Assembly (NCBI GenBank): GCA_021613375.1
Contig: CM038726.1
Span: 15,668,341-15,732,340, forward strand
Origin: Megaleporinus macrocephalus
Taxonomy: Eukaryota > Chordata > Actinopteri > Characiformes > Anostomidae
DNA length: 64,000 bases
Reading direction: 5' to 3'
The notes beneath the pieces were generated by a model, which was not told the origin of the DNA, ran no database searches, and saw only the letters and a program-made list of their open reading frames with translations. Below, in pieces: positions 22,579 to 32,439 of the stretch; the first letter of the stretch is position 1, and every line of letters starts with the position of its first letter. Position numbers and translations under genes: made by a program.

Positions 22579-23110
22579 CACTGTTCTGCCCCTGCTTAGT
22601 GTTCCCTACTCAGTAAACAGCTCAGTTTCAATTGCATGCTAGCGTGGTCATTTTACAAAAAAGTTTAAATTATATTATTTTAGGACATGTTTGGCTAAGC
22701 AGGCACAGGTACACGTTTAAGTCATTCATACTTACATCTGACATCTGTTTGGGTTCTGGGAGTGAAAAGAGTCCTAGTGTCTTTGCCTGGGTTTTTATAG
22801 GCCCCAGGACATGTTGGGGCATGCCCAGAGGGGAGCTTGTGGGCTGGTCCATTTCAAGGGGGGGATTTTATATCTTTAATACTTTCTTTTTTGCCAGGAG
22901 TAACAGTTTTGAGCTGTTTAAAAAAACCTATCATGTCCATTTTGTAAATATCTTTTTTTTTGGTTATTTTGGCATTTTTCTTTAATTTTTATTTTTTGTC
23001 ACCGAGCACATTAAACAATTTTGTCTGTCATACTCCTTGGGCCAAAATAGTTTTGTGGAAGAATCCCACAGCCTTTTAACGGTCACTACCCACACTACAG
23101 GGTAGTGTGA
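22579..23110 (+). other. 3' non-coding tail of the gypsy element, possible polypurine tract
   Basis: After RNase H the sequence is non-coding and T-rich. A run of A and G at 22856-22864 is the best polypurine-tract candidate. A short hairpin (ACTACCC/GGGTAGT) lies at about 23087-23108. I could not define a 3' LTR because no matching copy is visible upstream of Gag. Confidence 0.4.
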
Positions 23111-23149
23111 CATCCCTCCCTCCGAGGCCCATATAGGAGTAGAGCAAAA

Positions 23150-24115
23150 CTATTTACGATCTGGAGTGTTTTAAGAATGTCAAAAGTATTCAGCTCCAGC
23201 TGCACATTTATTACTCAGGTAGAAGTATAGATACTAGGGTTTAAAAATACTTCTGTGGAAGTTGAAGTATCAACTCAAGCGTTTTACTCCAGTAAAAGTG
23301 TAAAAGTACTGCTTTCAGAACTACTTAAAGTAAAAGTAAATTAAGAAAAAATGCCATTAAGCACAAAAGCTTAGGCGTACAGGGGTCTATCGTGCACTAG
23401 CCCACCTCCCCCAAAAATCATTCTTCTAAAAGCCATAATGACTATAATGTTATATGAAAATGTTATTGTTGATAAATTTGGGATGCACTAGGTTTCCTGT
23501 TTCAGCTGCATATATATGAGCACTTGAGCACTTATACCCCCCTGTTTGCTCCTAGTCGCTGTCCAGCATTTGTGGAATTGTGATAAACATACTTTTGTTG
23601 TGTAGTCCTTGCTGGCTACTCCAACATCACAGGCAGATTTTGGCAGACTTACTGTAGGCAGGAATGACCGACCAATGCCACCAATGCCAGTAATGAATGA
23701 ACTATTTTAAAAATGTTTGGCTTCTTTTTTTGTCAGAACTTACTGTTATTTTGGTTTTAATGATCTATTTGAGATCTTTTACTGTTTGCATAATACTGTA
23801 TTGTATTATATCTGTTGATTTGGTTCTATTTCAGGTGCAGTGCATGTGCCTATGTATTTAACATGTCTTTTCATGTTAGTATAGTACTGGGCTAAGGCCA
23901 AAAACCACCCTTCATCTATTTTCCAGTAAAAAGAAGCTGTGGGTGTTCTTAAACAATAGACTGTCCAACCCAGAGCCCAGATCACAAAACAATAGAATGT
24001 GTTTGTGTTTACTTGGATTACGAACAGCAGAAAATGCAACCCGACTAAACTTTGGAAGGGTTTCTTTGAACTAAAAGTAAAAGTTTACTGAAAAGAAAGG
24101 AAGCTGTAATTAAGA
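23150..24115. repeat. Probable non-autonomous element with AAGTAAAAGTA ends
   Basis: Left part has AGTAAAAGTGTAAAAGTACT and TTAAAGTAAAAGTAAATT; right part has AACTAAAAGTAAAAGTTTAC. Such sequences mark the ends of a fish DNA-transposon derivative. Borders are uncertain. Confidence 0.4.
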
Positions 24116-25289
24116 GTAAGGCTGGACAAACTAAATACTGAAATATTGAATGATGTACTGTATTTAGTTGTTGAGGCATCTGTGCAGGCACATGCCAAGA
24201 TATCTAGTAATGTTGCAATTGTTTCTTAGACTGAAATGGATCTGGGGGCAAGCACAGTGAAGTTCAACTTTGTTTAATTAAAAATAACATAATGCAACCA
24301 CAGTTCAGTAAAATCTGCGACTGGCCAACAAAACTGTGACTGTCACGTTACTATCTGAGACTCTGGGCCTCTTTTTGAAGGTCTGCTCTACCTGATGATT
24401 TAGACATAGAGTTCTTTTTGATGTGAGAAACCTGGCGGTGCTAGTCTGAAGAGCTCCTAAACTGTGTTCTCTAATGCAGGCAGCTTGTTTGCACCAGCAT
24501 GATCAATCAGTGAGGCTGTGTTTCTGAAACAATATCATCGATATAGTTACAATAAATCTGTGTTATTTAATGTAGAATTTTATATCACCCAATACATTTA
24601 CAAGTTCAGTCATGTTTATTTTTGGGAATGCAAGAATAAATGTTTTAAAAACTAGACTAAGTTTTGCCGATTCAGAGACGTCTCTGGTGTAAATGTGTAA
24701 TTGCATGCAGAAAGCTTTTTTTTTTAATGCCATTTGTGCTTTGAACCCCATCCTCAGTTCAACTTGGGGCTGTTGTTGTGGTAACTTGCAGGGATGTGGG
24801 AATTCAAGGTCCTGATGCAGCTGCACCTGATTTCCGGACCGCAAATGCAAATAATGAGAATAATAATAAAAGGTTCTTAACTTTATAATAATCAGAACAT
24901 TGTAAGGACCCATGCCTGACTGTTTTAGGCGTAAGGACTCATGCATGATTGTCCTGTACTTGTGCATTATTAAGGTCTGTAGTAGTTTAAGTTAATGCTG
25001 TATTTTCATTACAGTAAGATTTAAAAAAACAAAAAACAAACTGTTGGTCACTTTGGGGGTGTAACAATCAAAGACACACACTCAGGTTAAGTTTCAAGGA
25101 GAGAAAGTCTAGGCCGAGCAATAGGCCAGTTCTGAGTCTCAGCAGTCTAATACTGTTAAACTGAAAACTAATCATCTCTCGTACCAATGAAGTGTTTTTC
25201 ACTATCATCACAACATGGCTAATTATTTTGTGTGACGTCATCTGCTTAACATTTTAGCACCAACCTAACACACTTTCCACTACCTCATG

Positions 25290-25507
25290 TTTAGAAACGA
25301 GAGCTGTGTCGGACAGCTGTCTGTGTACTGTGTCTAATGTCTGTTTATATTATTGTTTTTATTGTGTTTTTTCTAGTTATAGTCTCTGTTGCACACTTGT
25401 GCACATTTACACTTTGTACTCTTTGTTCCATCGTTGTTCCTGGAGGAACGTAATTTCACTCCACTGTGTACTTGTACATATGACAATAAAAGCCTCTTGA
25501 CTTGACC
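25290..25507 (+). repeat. 3' end of a LINE-like element
   Basis: The stretch contains GTTGCACACTTGTGCACATT, GAACGTAATTTCACTCCACT and GACAATAAAAGCCTCTTGAC at its end, typical of fish LINE 3' tails with a polyadenylation signal and TTGAC-type terminal repeat. No coding part remains. Confidence 0.6.
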
Positions 25508-25584
25508 TTCTCACATCCTGTAACTTGGTTAATCGGTGCTAGAAACAGACATAAGGTTTTCTCCCACATGAACAGTAAAACGAG

Positions 25585-25585
<1 letters not shown>

Positions 25586-25618
<33 letters not shown>
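25586..25618 (+). repeat. (CA)n microsatellite beside a splice donor
   Basis: About 16 CA units. On the gene strand this is TG, beginning 12 nt inside the intron after exon 25631-25734. Confidence 0.95.
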
Positions 25619-25621
<3 letters not shown>

Positions 25622-25630
25622 TGTACTCAC

Positions 25631-25734
25631 AGTTTTGTCCCCCTGCGTTGCTGATGCGTAGTGCAGTCAGGTTGCTGAGCATTCGTCGAAACTCAAACGC
25701 GCTCAGAACTGGATTAACTTCCTTTTCATTCAAC
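25631..25734 (-). CDS. lamc3: Laminin gamma exon: C-terminal part of laminin IV domain
   Basis: This 104-bp exon encodes LNEKEVNPVLSAFEFRRML followed by SNLTALRISNAGGQN. The motif FEFRRMLSNLTALRI matches the conserved FxFxxLLxNLTSxxI helix near the end of laminin IV in gamma chains, and NLT is a potential N-glycosylation site. Acceptor is tcacag at 25735-25740 and donor is T|gtgagt at 25631/25630. It ends phase 1, with T|AT giving Tyr at the start of exon 8201-8440. Twelve nucleotides into the downstream intron the gene strand begins a TG repeat of about 33 nt (25586-25618), close enough to influence recognition of this donor. Confidence 0.88.
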
Positions 25735-26796
25735 CTGTGAACACAAACTCAGGTTAACGCAGCCTGTTAGTCATGCATGACTGCATGTGCTGGGTGTGTG
25801 TCTTGTACAGGTGAGACAGGTGTATTACAGGACTGCTGTACTATAGAGACTGAATACTAGGGGTGGGGAGAAAAATCAGTAAAGCATATTATTGCGATAC
25901 TTTGCATGGCATGATACCAAATATTGATATTTGCGACTTGTATTGGTTCTAGAATCATACAGTCCCTTATTATCACTTCAGTAGATGGAAAGAAATGAGA
26001 GATCTGCACAAGTTTTTTGCAGTTTAAATATTAAACAATTCACTTAAATGTTATGATAATGCTGCACAGGGCAACACAGCATAACTGTCAGTCTGCTAGA
26101 GTAGTTTTAGCGTATAAGCTTCAAGCTGAAAAAAAAGAATTTCTATTTAAATAGTTACAATATAGAAAAACATTGATTATTTATTTACCCCTAATGCTGT
26201 GCATACAAGTTTACTTCCTGCCTGATTTCTCTACCACTAACTTTCCCATCTCCACTTCATCTCACCTGTTCACTCTCCTTCACTCCGATCCCTCGTTCAC
26301 ACAGCTTAATTAGTATTAACTGCTAAGAGTACGCCCTCAGAAGACACACGGCTTTTAAAATCTGCCAGGGAACATTATCATAGCCTGTTAATGGCACATG
26401 CAGTCACACAGTCACACGTTCGCGCGTGCACAGATGTCGTGACTCCGACTGCTTCATCATGTTTATTCATGAAGTCCACACCCCGCTGATAAACAGACAG
26501 AAATATCCGATAACAAGTAACCCACACATACACTTGTCCTCACACTTTCAGCGTTCACGCTCACAAACGGATCATTCCAGCTCTAGACCTCCCAGCTTTT
26601 CCAGACAGCTTTAAAAAAGGAGGCTAATTATAAGTTGGGTAAAGATCAGACAGCCTTTTATATTTTAGCCTGGTTTATTTTTTGCCAGGATTTAGTCAAA
26701 AGAGAGATAAAGCAGCACAAACCAATTTCTTTCATATAAAAGTTAATTACAGCATTATGACACCAAGCTAGTCACATACTACCTTTATAGCTCTGC

Positions 26797-28085
26797 TCAC
26801 TGGCTACTTCATTAGATACCTATCAGACACTTCCACTCACTGGCCACTTTATTAGAAACACCTACCTTGTACTTCCACTCAGTGGCCACTTTATTACAAA
26901 CACCTACCTTGTACTTCCACTCACTGGTCAAATTATTAGAAACACCTGCTTTGTACTTCCACTCACTGGCCACTTTATTACAAACACATGCCTTGTACTT
27001 CCACTAACTGGCCATTTTATTAGAAACATCTACCCTGTACTTCCACTGAGTGGCCACTTTATTACAAACACCTACCTTGTACTTCCACTCACTGGTCAAA
27101 TCATTAGAAACACCTGCTTTGTACTTCCACTCACTGGCACTTTATTACAAACACATGCCTTGTACTTCCACTCACTGGCCACTTTATTAGAAACATCTAC
27201 CCTGTACTTCGACTGAGTGGCCACTTTATTACAAACACCTACCTTGTACTTCCACTCACTGGTCAAATTATTACAAACACCTGCTTTGTACTTCTGCTCA
27301 CTGGCCACTTTAATAGAAACATCTACACTGCGCTTTCAATCACTGGCCACTTTATTAGAAACACCTACCTTGTACTTCCACTCACAGGACACTTTATTAG
27401 AAACCCCTGCTTTGTACTTCCACTCACTGGCCACTTTATTAGAAACCCCTGCTTTGTCCTTCCACTCACTGGCCACTTTATTAGAAACCCCTGCTTTGTA
27501 CTTCCACTCACTGGCCACTTTATTACAAACACTTGCCTTGTGCTTCCACTCACTGGCCACTTTATTAGAAATATCTGCCTTGTACTTCCACTCACTGGCG
27601 AGTTTATTAGAAACACCTGCCCTGTACTTTCACTGACTGGCCAGTTCATTAGAAACACCTACCTTGTACTTCCACTCACTGGCCACTTTATTAGAAACAT
27701 CTACCCTGTACTTCCACTCACTGACCACTTTATTAGAAACAGCTGCCCTGTACTTTCACTCACTGGCCACTTTATTAGAAACATCTACCCTGTACTTCCA
27801 CTCACTGGCCACTTTATTAGAAACACCTGCCCTGTACTTTCACTGACTGGCCACTTTATTAGAAACACCTACCTTGTACTTCCATTCACTGACCACTTTA
27901 TTAGAAACCGCTACTTTGTACTTCCACTCACTGGCCACTTTATTTGAAACACTTGCCTTGTACTTCCACTCACTGGCCACTTTGCTGGAAACACCTACCT
28001 AGCACTATCACTCACTGGCCACTTTATTAGAAACACCTACCTTGTACTTTGCACTGGCCACTTTATTAGAAACACCTACCTTGTA
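26797..28085. repeat. 42-bp minisatellite, about 30 units
   Basis: The unit combines CACTCACTGGCCACTTTATTAG with AAACACCTACCTTGTACTTC, 42 bp, with scattered substitutions and a few short indels. Common variants change CACCTACC to CACCTGCC or CATCTACC. The core CACTGGCCACTTTATTAG is the end motif of a DNA transposon also seen singly at 4636 and 29578. Because 42 is a multiple of three, several frames on both strands are open, producing repetitive ORFs that are not genes. Confidence 0.95.
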
Positions 28086-28199
28086 CCAACTGAAACATGC
28101 CCGGACGTTGAAGAGGTGGGCACAGAATGATCACACTAATTAAACAAACTGGACCGGAGGTCAAAAATGTGGAGTCACTTGATTCCCTCTCTCTTTCTG

Positions 28200-28282
28200 T
28201 ATATATATATATATATATATCGGTATATTGGTCTATTGGTCTATTGGTCTATCTATAGATATATCTATATATATATATATAT
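28200..28282. repeat. TA-rich microsatellite with TATTGGTC units
   Basis: TA runs flank three to four copies of TATTGGTC and a TATAGATA palindrome. Confidence 0.85.
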
Positions 28283-28324
28283 AAAGAGAGAGAGAGACAG
28301 AACTGTGGGTTAGTGTGTACTACA

Positions 28325-28621
28325 TGTATCACGCCCTGTCTCGTTCTGTCTGTTTGTCGTTGTTACGTAGTCCTGTCATTGCCACATGTGTCTGTTTTGG
28401 TCACATGTCTGTCTTTGTCTCCGCCCCTCATGTATTTGAGTCCGCCTCTCCTAGTGTGACCAGGTGTTCCTTGTTATGTGTCTTTATATATACCCTTTGT
28501 TTTTTCCCAGTCGTGGCTGACGTTGCTTCCTGTCTGTCTGTTTACGTATTTTGTTCATTATGGAGTCAAATAAAAGACTATTGTGTGTATATCCACCTAG
28601 CTCTTCTCTCACAGTGTTACA
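28325..28621 (+). mobile_element. Solo LTR candidate
   Basis: A 297-bp unit starts TGTATCAC and ends GTGTTACA, an inverted 7-of-8 match with TG...CA termini. Inside are a TATA-type box (TTTATATATACC, about 28485) and an AATAAA signal (about 28569) near the end, in the order expected for an LTR. No clean 5-bp target duplication was found. Confidence 0.55.
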
Positions 28622-28649
28622 ACATGTGTGTGTATATATATATATATAT

Positions 28650-29040
28650 ACTACCGCTCAAAAGTTTGGGATCACAGTGAAATGTTCTTGTTTTCAATGG
28701 AGTATCTTCCTTCCTTAACACAACAATGGACTGACGGGTCTCTAAAAAAAGTTGTTTCTTTCTGGTCATTTTAAGTCGGTCAGCAAGCCATCAACTGCTG
28801 ATGCTTCAGATACTAAACTAACCTAGAATGTTGTTCTCCCTTTTATACTCACTTATTAGTAGAATGTTTTTCAGCTGTGCATCACAATTGAGCAAGAGTG
28901 TCCTAACAACCAATTAGCCCAATAACATCCTTAACTTGGATTGGAGGCCATACCAGGAGATTTAGACAGAGGACTGAGAATTGCTGATAATAGAACTATA
29001 TGCAAAATTGTCCTCTATACAAAAATAGGCTTTAATACAA
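28650..29040 (+). mobile_element. MITE copy 2, 3' truncated
   Basis: It begins CTACCGCTCAAAAGTTTGGG and matches 8868-9260 at over 90%. It breaks off at CTTTAATACAA before the right terminal repeat. Confidence 0.78.
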
Positions 29041-29079
29041 TTTTTTTTTACATGTGACAGCTACAGCTCTACTACCTGC

Positions 29080-29500
29080 TGTACAATCTGAGCTACATGG
29101 CAGTGAAAAGATTCGCTGTAGAGTCAGTGAGTGTATTACAGTTCCTGTCGTGATAGCCATCAGTGAAACCATTCTCCCAAAGCGGCAATTTACTGCGTTT
29201 TTGAAAGCCCCAGGCAACTAGCCAAGCTGAACAATTATGAGCCCATGACATACTTATTATGCCTAATGTGTCCCACAATTAGACAATGGGTCGTAATTAT
29301 ACTGATAGCAGTTCTTGAGTCTTTTCAGTTAATTGAATTAATCAAAGCACACGAAAGAATCACTGATGGCTTGTTCCGTTTTATAAGCTGGGTCATATTC
29401 TTCTCTCGGGACACAGGAAAAAAAGATTCTTCTGAGATTACAGCTTCAACATCTGTAATTTTCAAAAGACCCCAATAATTATCACTGACTATTTGCTAAT
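29080..29500. other. Possible conserved non-coding block
   Basis: About 400 bp of non-repetitive DNA with ACAATTAGACAATGGGTCGT, CGTAATTATACT and TTAATTGAATTAATC. The ORFs across it are short and have no recognisable domain. It resembles homeodomain-rich enhancers, by texture only. Confidence 0.3.
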
Positions 29501-29574
29501 TTTATAGTGTAGGCACGTCTCTTTAATGGCATAATCACTATGTGGATAAATTACTGTATAAGAAACATCACATT

Positions 29575-29600
29575 TACACTGGCCATTTTATCAGGCACCT
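29575..29600 (+). repeat. Single copy of transposon-end motif
   Basis: CACTGGCCATTTTATCAGGC is a near match to the minisatellite core, here as a single copy 1.5 kb from the array. Confidence 0.5.
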
Positions 29601-29794
29601 ATTATATCCAGTGGCTAGAACAAGTATGTCAGGCATTTGGAATTACCAGTTTACTGCAATAACTAGTCACAGATCTGTTTTTCTCCTAACGTACAGGGTG
29701 CTAAATCACATAGCACATCAATAGTTTGAATATTTGATGTATTTATTCAGCACAGCAATTAAACATTCACAGAGATGGTGTAAAAAAAACTCTT

Positions 29795-30250
29795 GGATTT
29801 AATGACTGGTTAAACCCACTTTTGGCAGCAACAACCTCAAGCTTGCACTTCCTTTAGCTTCGGACTGTATTTCACTACTGGGATGATGTTGTATTGTCAA
29901 TATGCAGATGTCCTTTTTAGTTAATACGTAGAGCTCATCAGTCCACAACACAATTTTCCCAGTAATGTTTTGGATAATCAAAGTGCTCTTTGGCAAACTT
30001 TAGGCACACAGTAATTTTTGTGTGGGAAAGTCATAAACAGAAGCGTTAACCAGTTCCAATGATTATTTTTAAGTCTTTAGACATTGTTTAGTACACTTTT
30101 TTGTTGTACCTTTGGAGTCTACTTATCCCACTTCTCTTCCCACTTGCTAAATGTTCTCCATTTACTGGCAGTATATCCATCTTATATTTTTTGTCAAGGC
30201 ATGGTTTATGTCTGCAGATGCTACTTTTAAATTTTAAATCTCAAAATGTT
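29795..30250 (-). pseudogene. Tc1-like transposase relic
   Basis: On the minus strand, parts of a Tc1 transposase are readable, such as KEHFDYPKHYWENCVVD around 29940-29990. A terminal block GAGGTTGTTGCTGCCAAAAG lies near 29830. Stops and frameshifts are frequent. Confidence 0.55.
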
Positions 30251-31499
30251 TGAGTGTTTTTTTGTTTCTTTTCAAAGTCAAAGTAGCTATTACCCACACC
30301 TCAAATCTCTTGTCACTAATTGGACTCCAGGTTTTCTGGTTTGCTGTCTAAGGGTTTACATGCTTTCTCCAACCTATGCCATGAATGTTTGAATGATGCA
30401 TTTAACATAGACAAGAACTATTTATCATTTAGTGTGTTACTTATGGCTGTCTCGAATAGCATTTTTTGGGCTCCAGAGCTTTAGCACTGATTAACAGCGA
30501 ATGCTTAAAATTGGTTTTCTCATTGAGTGCTGTGGCGCTCAAAAGTAAGGCTTCGCTCTATCTGCCAAGCACACTAGCCCCTCTTAGTGGTGGGTTAGGG
30601 GATAATAGCAAAGTACAACTGGTTAACAAGCGTTTTATAGAGGTGGTACAAAAAGGTATGAAGGGCAAGCCTTATGGTAGTTCAGTTTATTAAAAGAAAA
30701 GATATGTTTATATTGGGCTGTTAATGTTTCTTCATACAAAGACTATTATGTTGAAGAGCCTGAATGCAAGTACAGTGGTAGGTTTTCTGGAGTAGAGCAG
30801 AAGACTGTTAGTGTTTAGGAAACTGTTTTCTGTTGGTCCAGCCTTCAGCAAATATCAGTTTTTGTTATAAACCGTAAGTTGTCTAGGTTTCTCCTCAGAA
30901 CTCAGAAGTATTTTGCACTTCACAGTTATTGACAGTCTACATTTAACAAAAAAACCCTGCAGATTTTCCAAAGCCCATATTTAAAAACTAAATACTTATC
31001 CAATATTTGGCTCCAGCTCTAGTATTCTTAGTTTTGACAGATTGTGTTGATTCTCTATTGTAACTTACATGCAAACCAGACCCTATTTTAAAATGATTCA
31101 CATTAAAGCAGGCAATTCCAAAGTCTTCACATACTTTCTCTTGCCTCTAGAATAAGAATTTATTAGCTTTAACCTACCTCATCCAGTAGTGCAAGGGGAC
31201 CACCATAAAACTACAACTGACCAAACATACAGTTTCCAATTGTACAAGTTCAGTTACAAATTCTACAACATATATTATATGGTAAATGTGTAAAAATGTG
31301 TAAAAACTGAACTTTATAATACTGAAAACAATTTTGCTGAAAACAGTGGAAGCTGTGATTAAGGCTACGAGTATACCCCTGAAGCTGACTTTCTGAAGCT
31401 GAAAAAAAAATCTAAAAGCCATTAATAGACTTTTTGACTGGAACTTATAAAACTTATAAGATAAATGGTGACCTCTGACTTTTACACATACACACATAC

Positions 31500-31698
31500 C
31501 TGAGAGTGAAGATGTTACGAGGTGTGTGGCCAGCCCCACTCTCCGGGTCCTTTTCTGAATACACGCTGGCACTGACTAATATCCCAGATCCTTCCAGAAT
31601 CACAGTCACACTGCTCGGCAACAGCTCCCTTGCTTCAGCGGTGAATGACAAGGAAAGGTGCTGCCCGTAACTCAGCAACTGGTTTCCTATAAACTTTT
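31500..31698 (-). CDS. lamc3: Laminin gamma exon: core of laminin IV domain
   Basis: This 199-bp exon encodes EKFIGNQLLSYGQHLSLSF, the most conserved stretch of laminin IV domains in gamma chains, then VILEGSGILVSASV and RNIFTLR. Acceptor is ctaatag at 31699-31705 and donor is CAG|gtatgt at 31500/31499. The first two bases (AA) join G of the previous exon to give Glu, so the junction reads KAPEKFIGN. It ends with AG, joining G of exon 25631-25734 to give Arg. The donor is followed by a short TG-rich run. Introns on both sides are large (25.4 and 5.8 kb) and full of repeats. Confidence 0.88.
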
Positions 31699-32042
31699 CT
31701 ATTAGACAAGACAAAATGGAGAGCAATATTCTTCATTAGATCCGATTAGGATTCAGTTCAGAGCAGGCAATTTTCTGAGTAATTTGGCAAATATTAATAG
31801 AGTAATATGTGTGAAAGCAGCAGGTGGGCTGTGTGTGAGGTTCGCCGTATCTCGTCTTTATATCAGTTTAGCTTGCAAGACAGCTGAAACTCTTTAAAAG
31901 TTAGACAGTTAGGTATAATAAAAATATAAAGTTTTGTGATTTCACACATAATGTGAAGAATGTGACCTGTGCCCTCCCACAAATGTGTAAAATAATATGC
32001 CAATAACATTGGCGTGGGGTATATTTTTTAGGTACAAATCTG

Positions 32043-32330
32043 GTGGGTATCAGATCTTATGTAGTGAGCACCAGATACATAAAAAAAAAATACTCATCTT
32101 TATCTGGTGCTCACCTGATAATATTGGGTTTTTGCCACATAATATGTGGTGCTAGCCTAATTATACTGGATGGACACCTAATAGCATGTGGGGCTTACCA
32201 CATAGTAACTGGGGCTCACATAATAATAATGGGTGCACACCTAATAGTATCTGGTGCTCATCCAGTAGTGTCTTGTATGCATATAGTAGTGTCAGGTGCT
32301 CACCCTGTAGTGTCTGGTACTGAGTGTCAA
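32043..32330. repeat. Degenerate 21-bp tandem repeat
   Basis: Units such as GGTGCTCATCCAGTAGTGTC recur every 21 bp or so from about 32200 and decay upstream. The open frame through it (GAHPVVS repeated) is a repeat artefact. Confidence 0.75.
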
Positions 32331-32349
32331 GCTGCCATATTATTGTCTT

Positions 32350-32352
<3 letters not shown>

Positions 32353-32436
<84 letters not shown>
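32353..32436. repeat. (TA)n microsatellite
   Basis: An uninterrupted TA run of about 84 bp, directly after the 21-bp repeat. Confidence 0.97.

Positions 32437-32439
<3 letters not shown>

Larger units (their letters stand above)
18420..23110 (+). mobile_element. Gmr1-like Ty3/gypsy retrotransposon, degraded, LTRs not identified
   Basis: Domains read in order on the plus strand: Gag with a CCHC knuckle (18565-19554), protease remnant (about 19380-19620), integrase (19866-20816), integrase GPY/F module (about 20820-21060), reverse transcriptase (21098-21856) and RNase H (22048-22578). Integrase upstream of reverse transcriptase is the Ty1/copia-like order, which within Ty3/gypsy marks the Gmr1-like clade of deuterostomes. 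Stop codons and frameshifts separate most domains, so this copy is not autonomous. A purine run at 22856-22864 could be the polypurine tract, but I could not match a 3' LTR to a 5' LTR by eye. No env-like gene follows RNase H. Outer limits are approximate. Confidence 0.85.
8441..25630 (-). other. 17.2-kb intron holding the Gmr1-like retrotransposon
   Basis: This intron carries the antisense gypsy element (about 18.42-23.1 kb), a MITE at 8862-9385, a diverged repeat pair at 10530-11025 and 13770-14235, nested insertions at 12.8-13.8 kb, a hAT MITE at 16445-16869 and a TA tract at 16184-16264. Stretches 9390-10050, 11030-11850, 12290-12840, 14640-16180 and 24120-25290 show nothing I can identify. 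Confidence 0.75.
25735..31499 (-). other. 5.8-kb intron with minisatellite and solo LTR
   Basis: It contains the 42-bp minisatellite (26797-28085), TA-rich sequence 28200-28282, a solo-LTR candidate (28325-28621), a truncated MITE (28650-29040), a possibly conserved block (29080-29500) and a Tc1 relic (29795-30250). The parts 25740-26790 and 30260-31490 hold no feature I can support. Confidence 0.75.

Noticed and set aside
22579..23110. An env gene downstream of RNase H
   Set aside because: ORFs here are short, T-rich and lack a signal peptide or fusion-type features. Non-coding tail is simpler.
27096..27947. Several overlapping repetitive ORFs on both strands within 27.1-27.95 kb
   Set aside because: They follow from the 42-bp (14-codon) minisatellite period, which keeps frames open. 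The peptides are the same unit read in different frames.
26797..28085. CRISPR-like appearance of regularly spaced repeats
   Set aside because: The whole 42-bp unit is repeated with no unique spacers, and the DNA is vertebrate.
30466..30693. 75-codon ORF in the 5.8-kb intron
   Set aside because: No recognisable domain, no splice context and a length expected by chance in AT-poor intron.
32043..32351. 102-codon ORF with GAHPVVS repeats
   Set aside because: Explained by the 21-bp tandem repeat.
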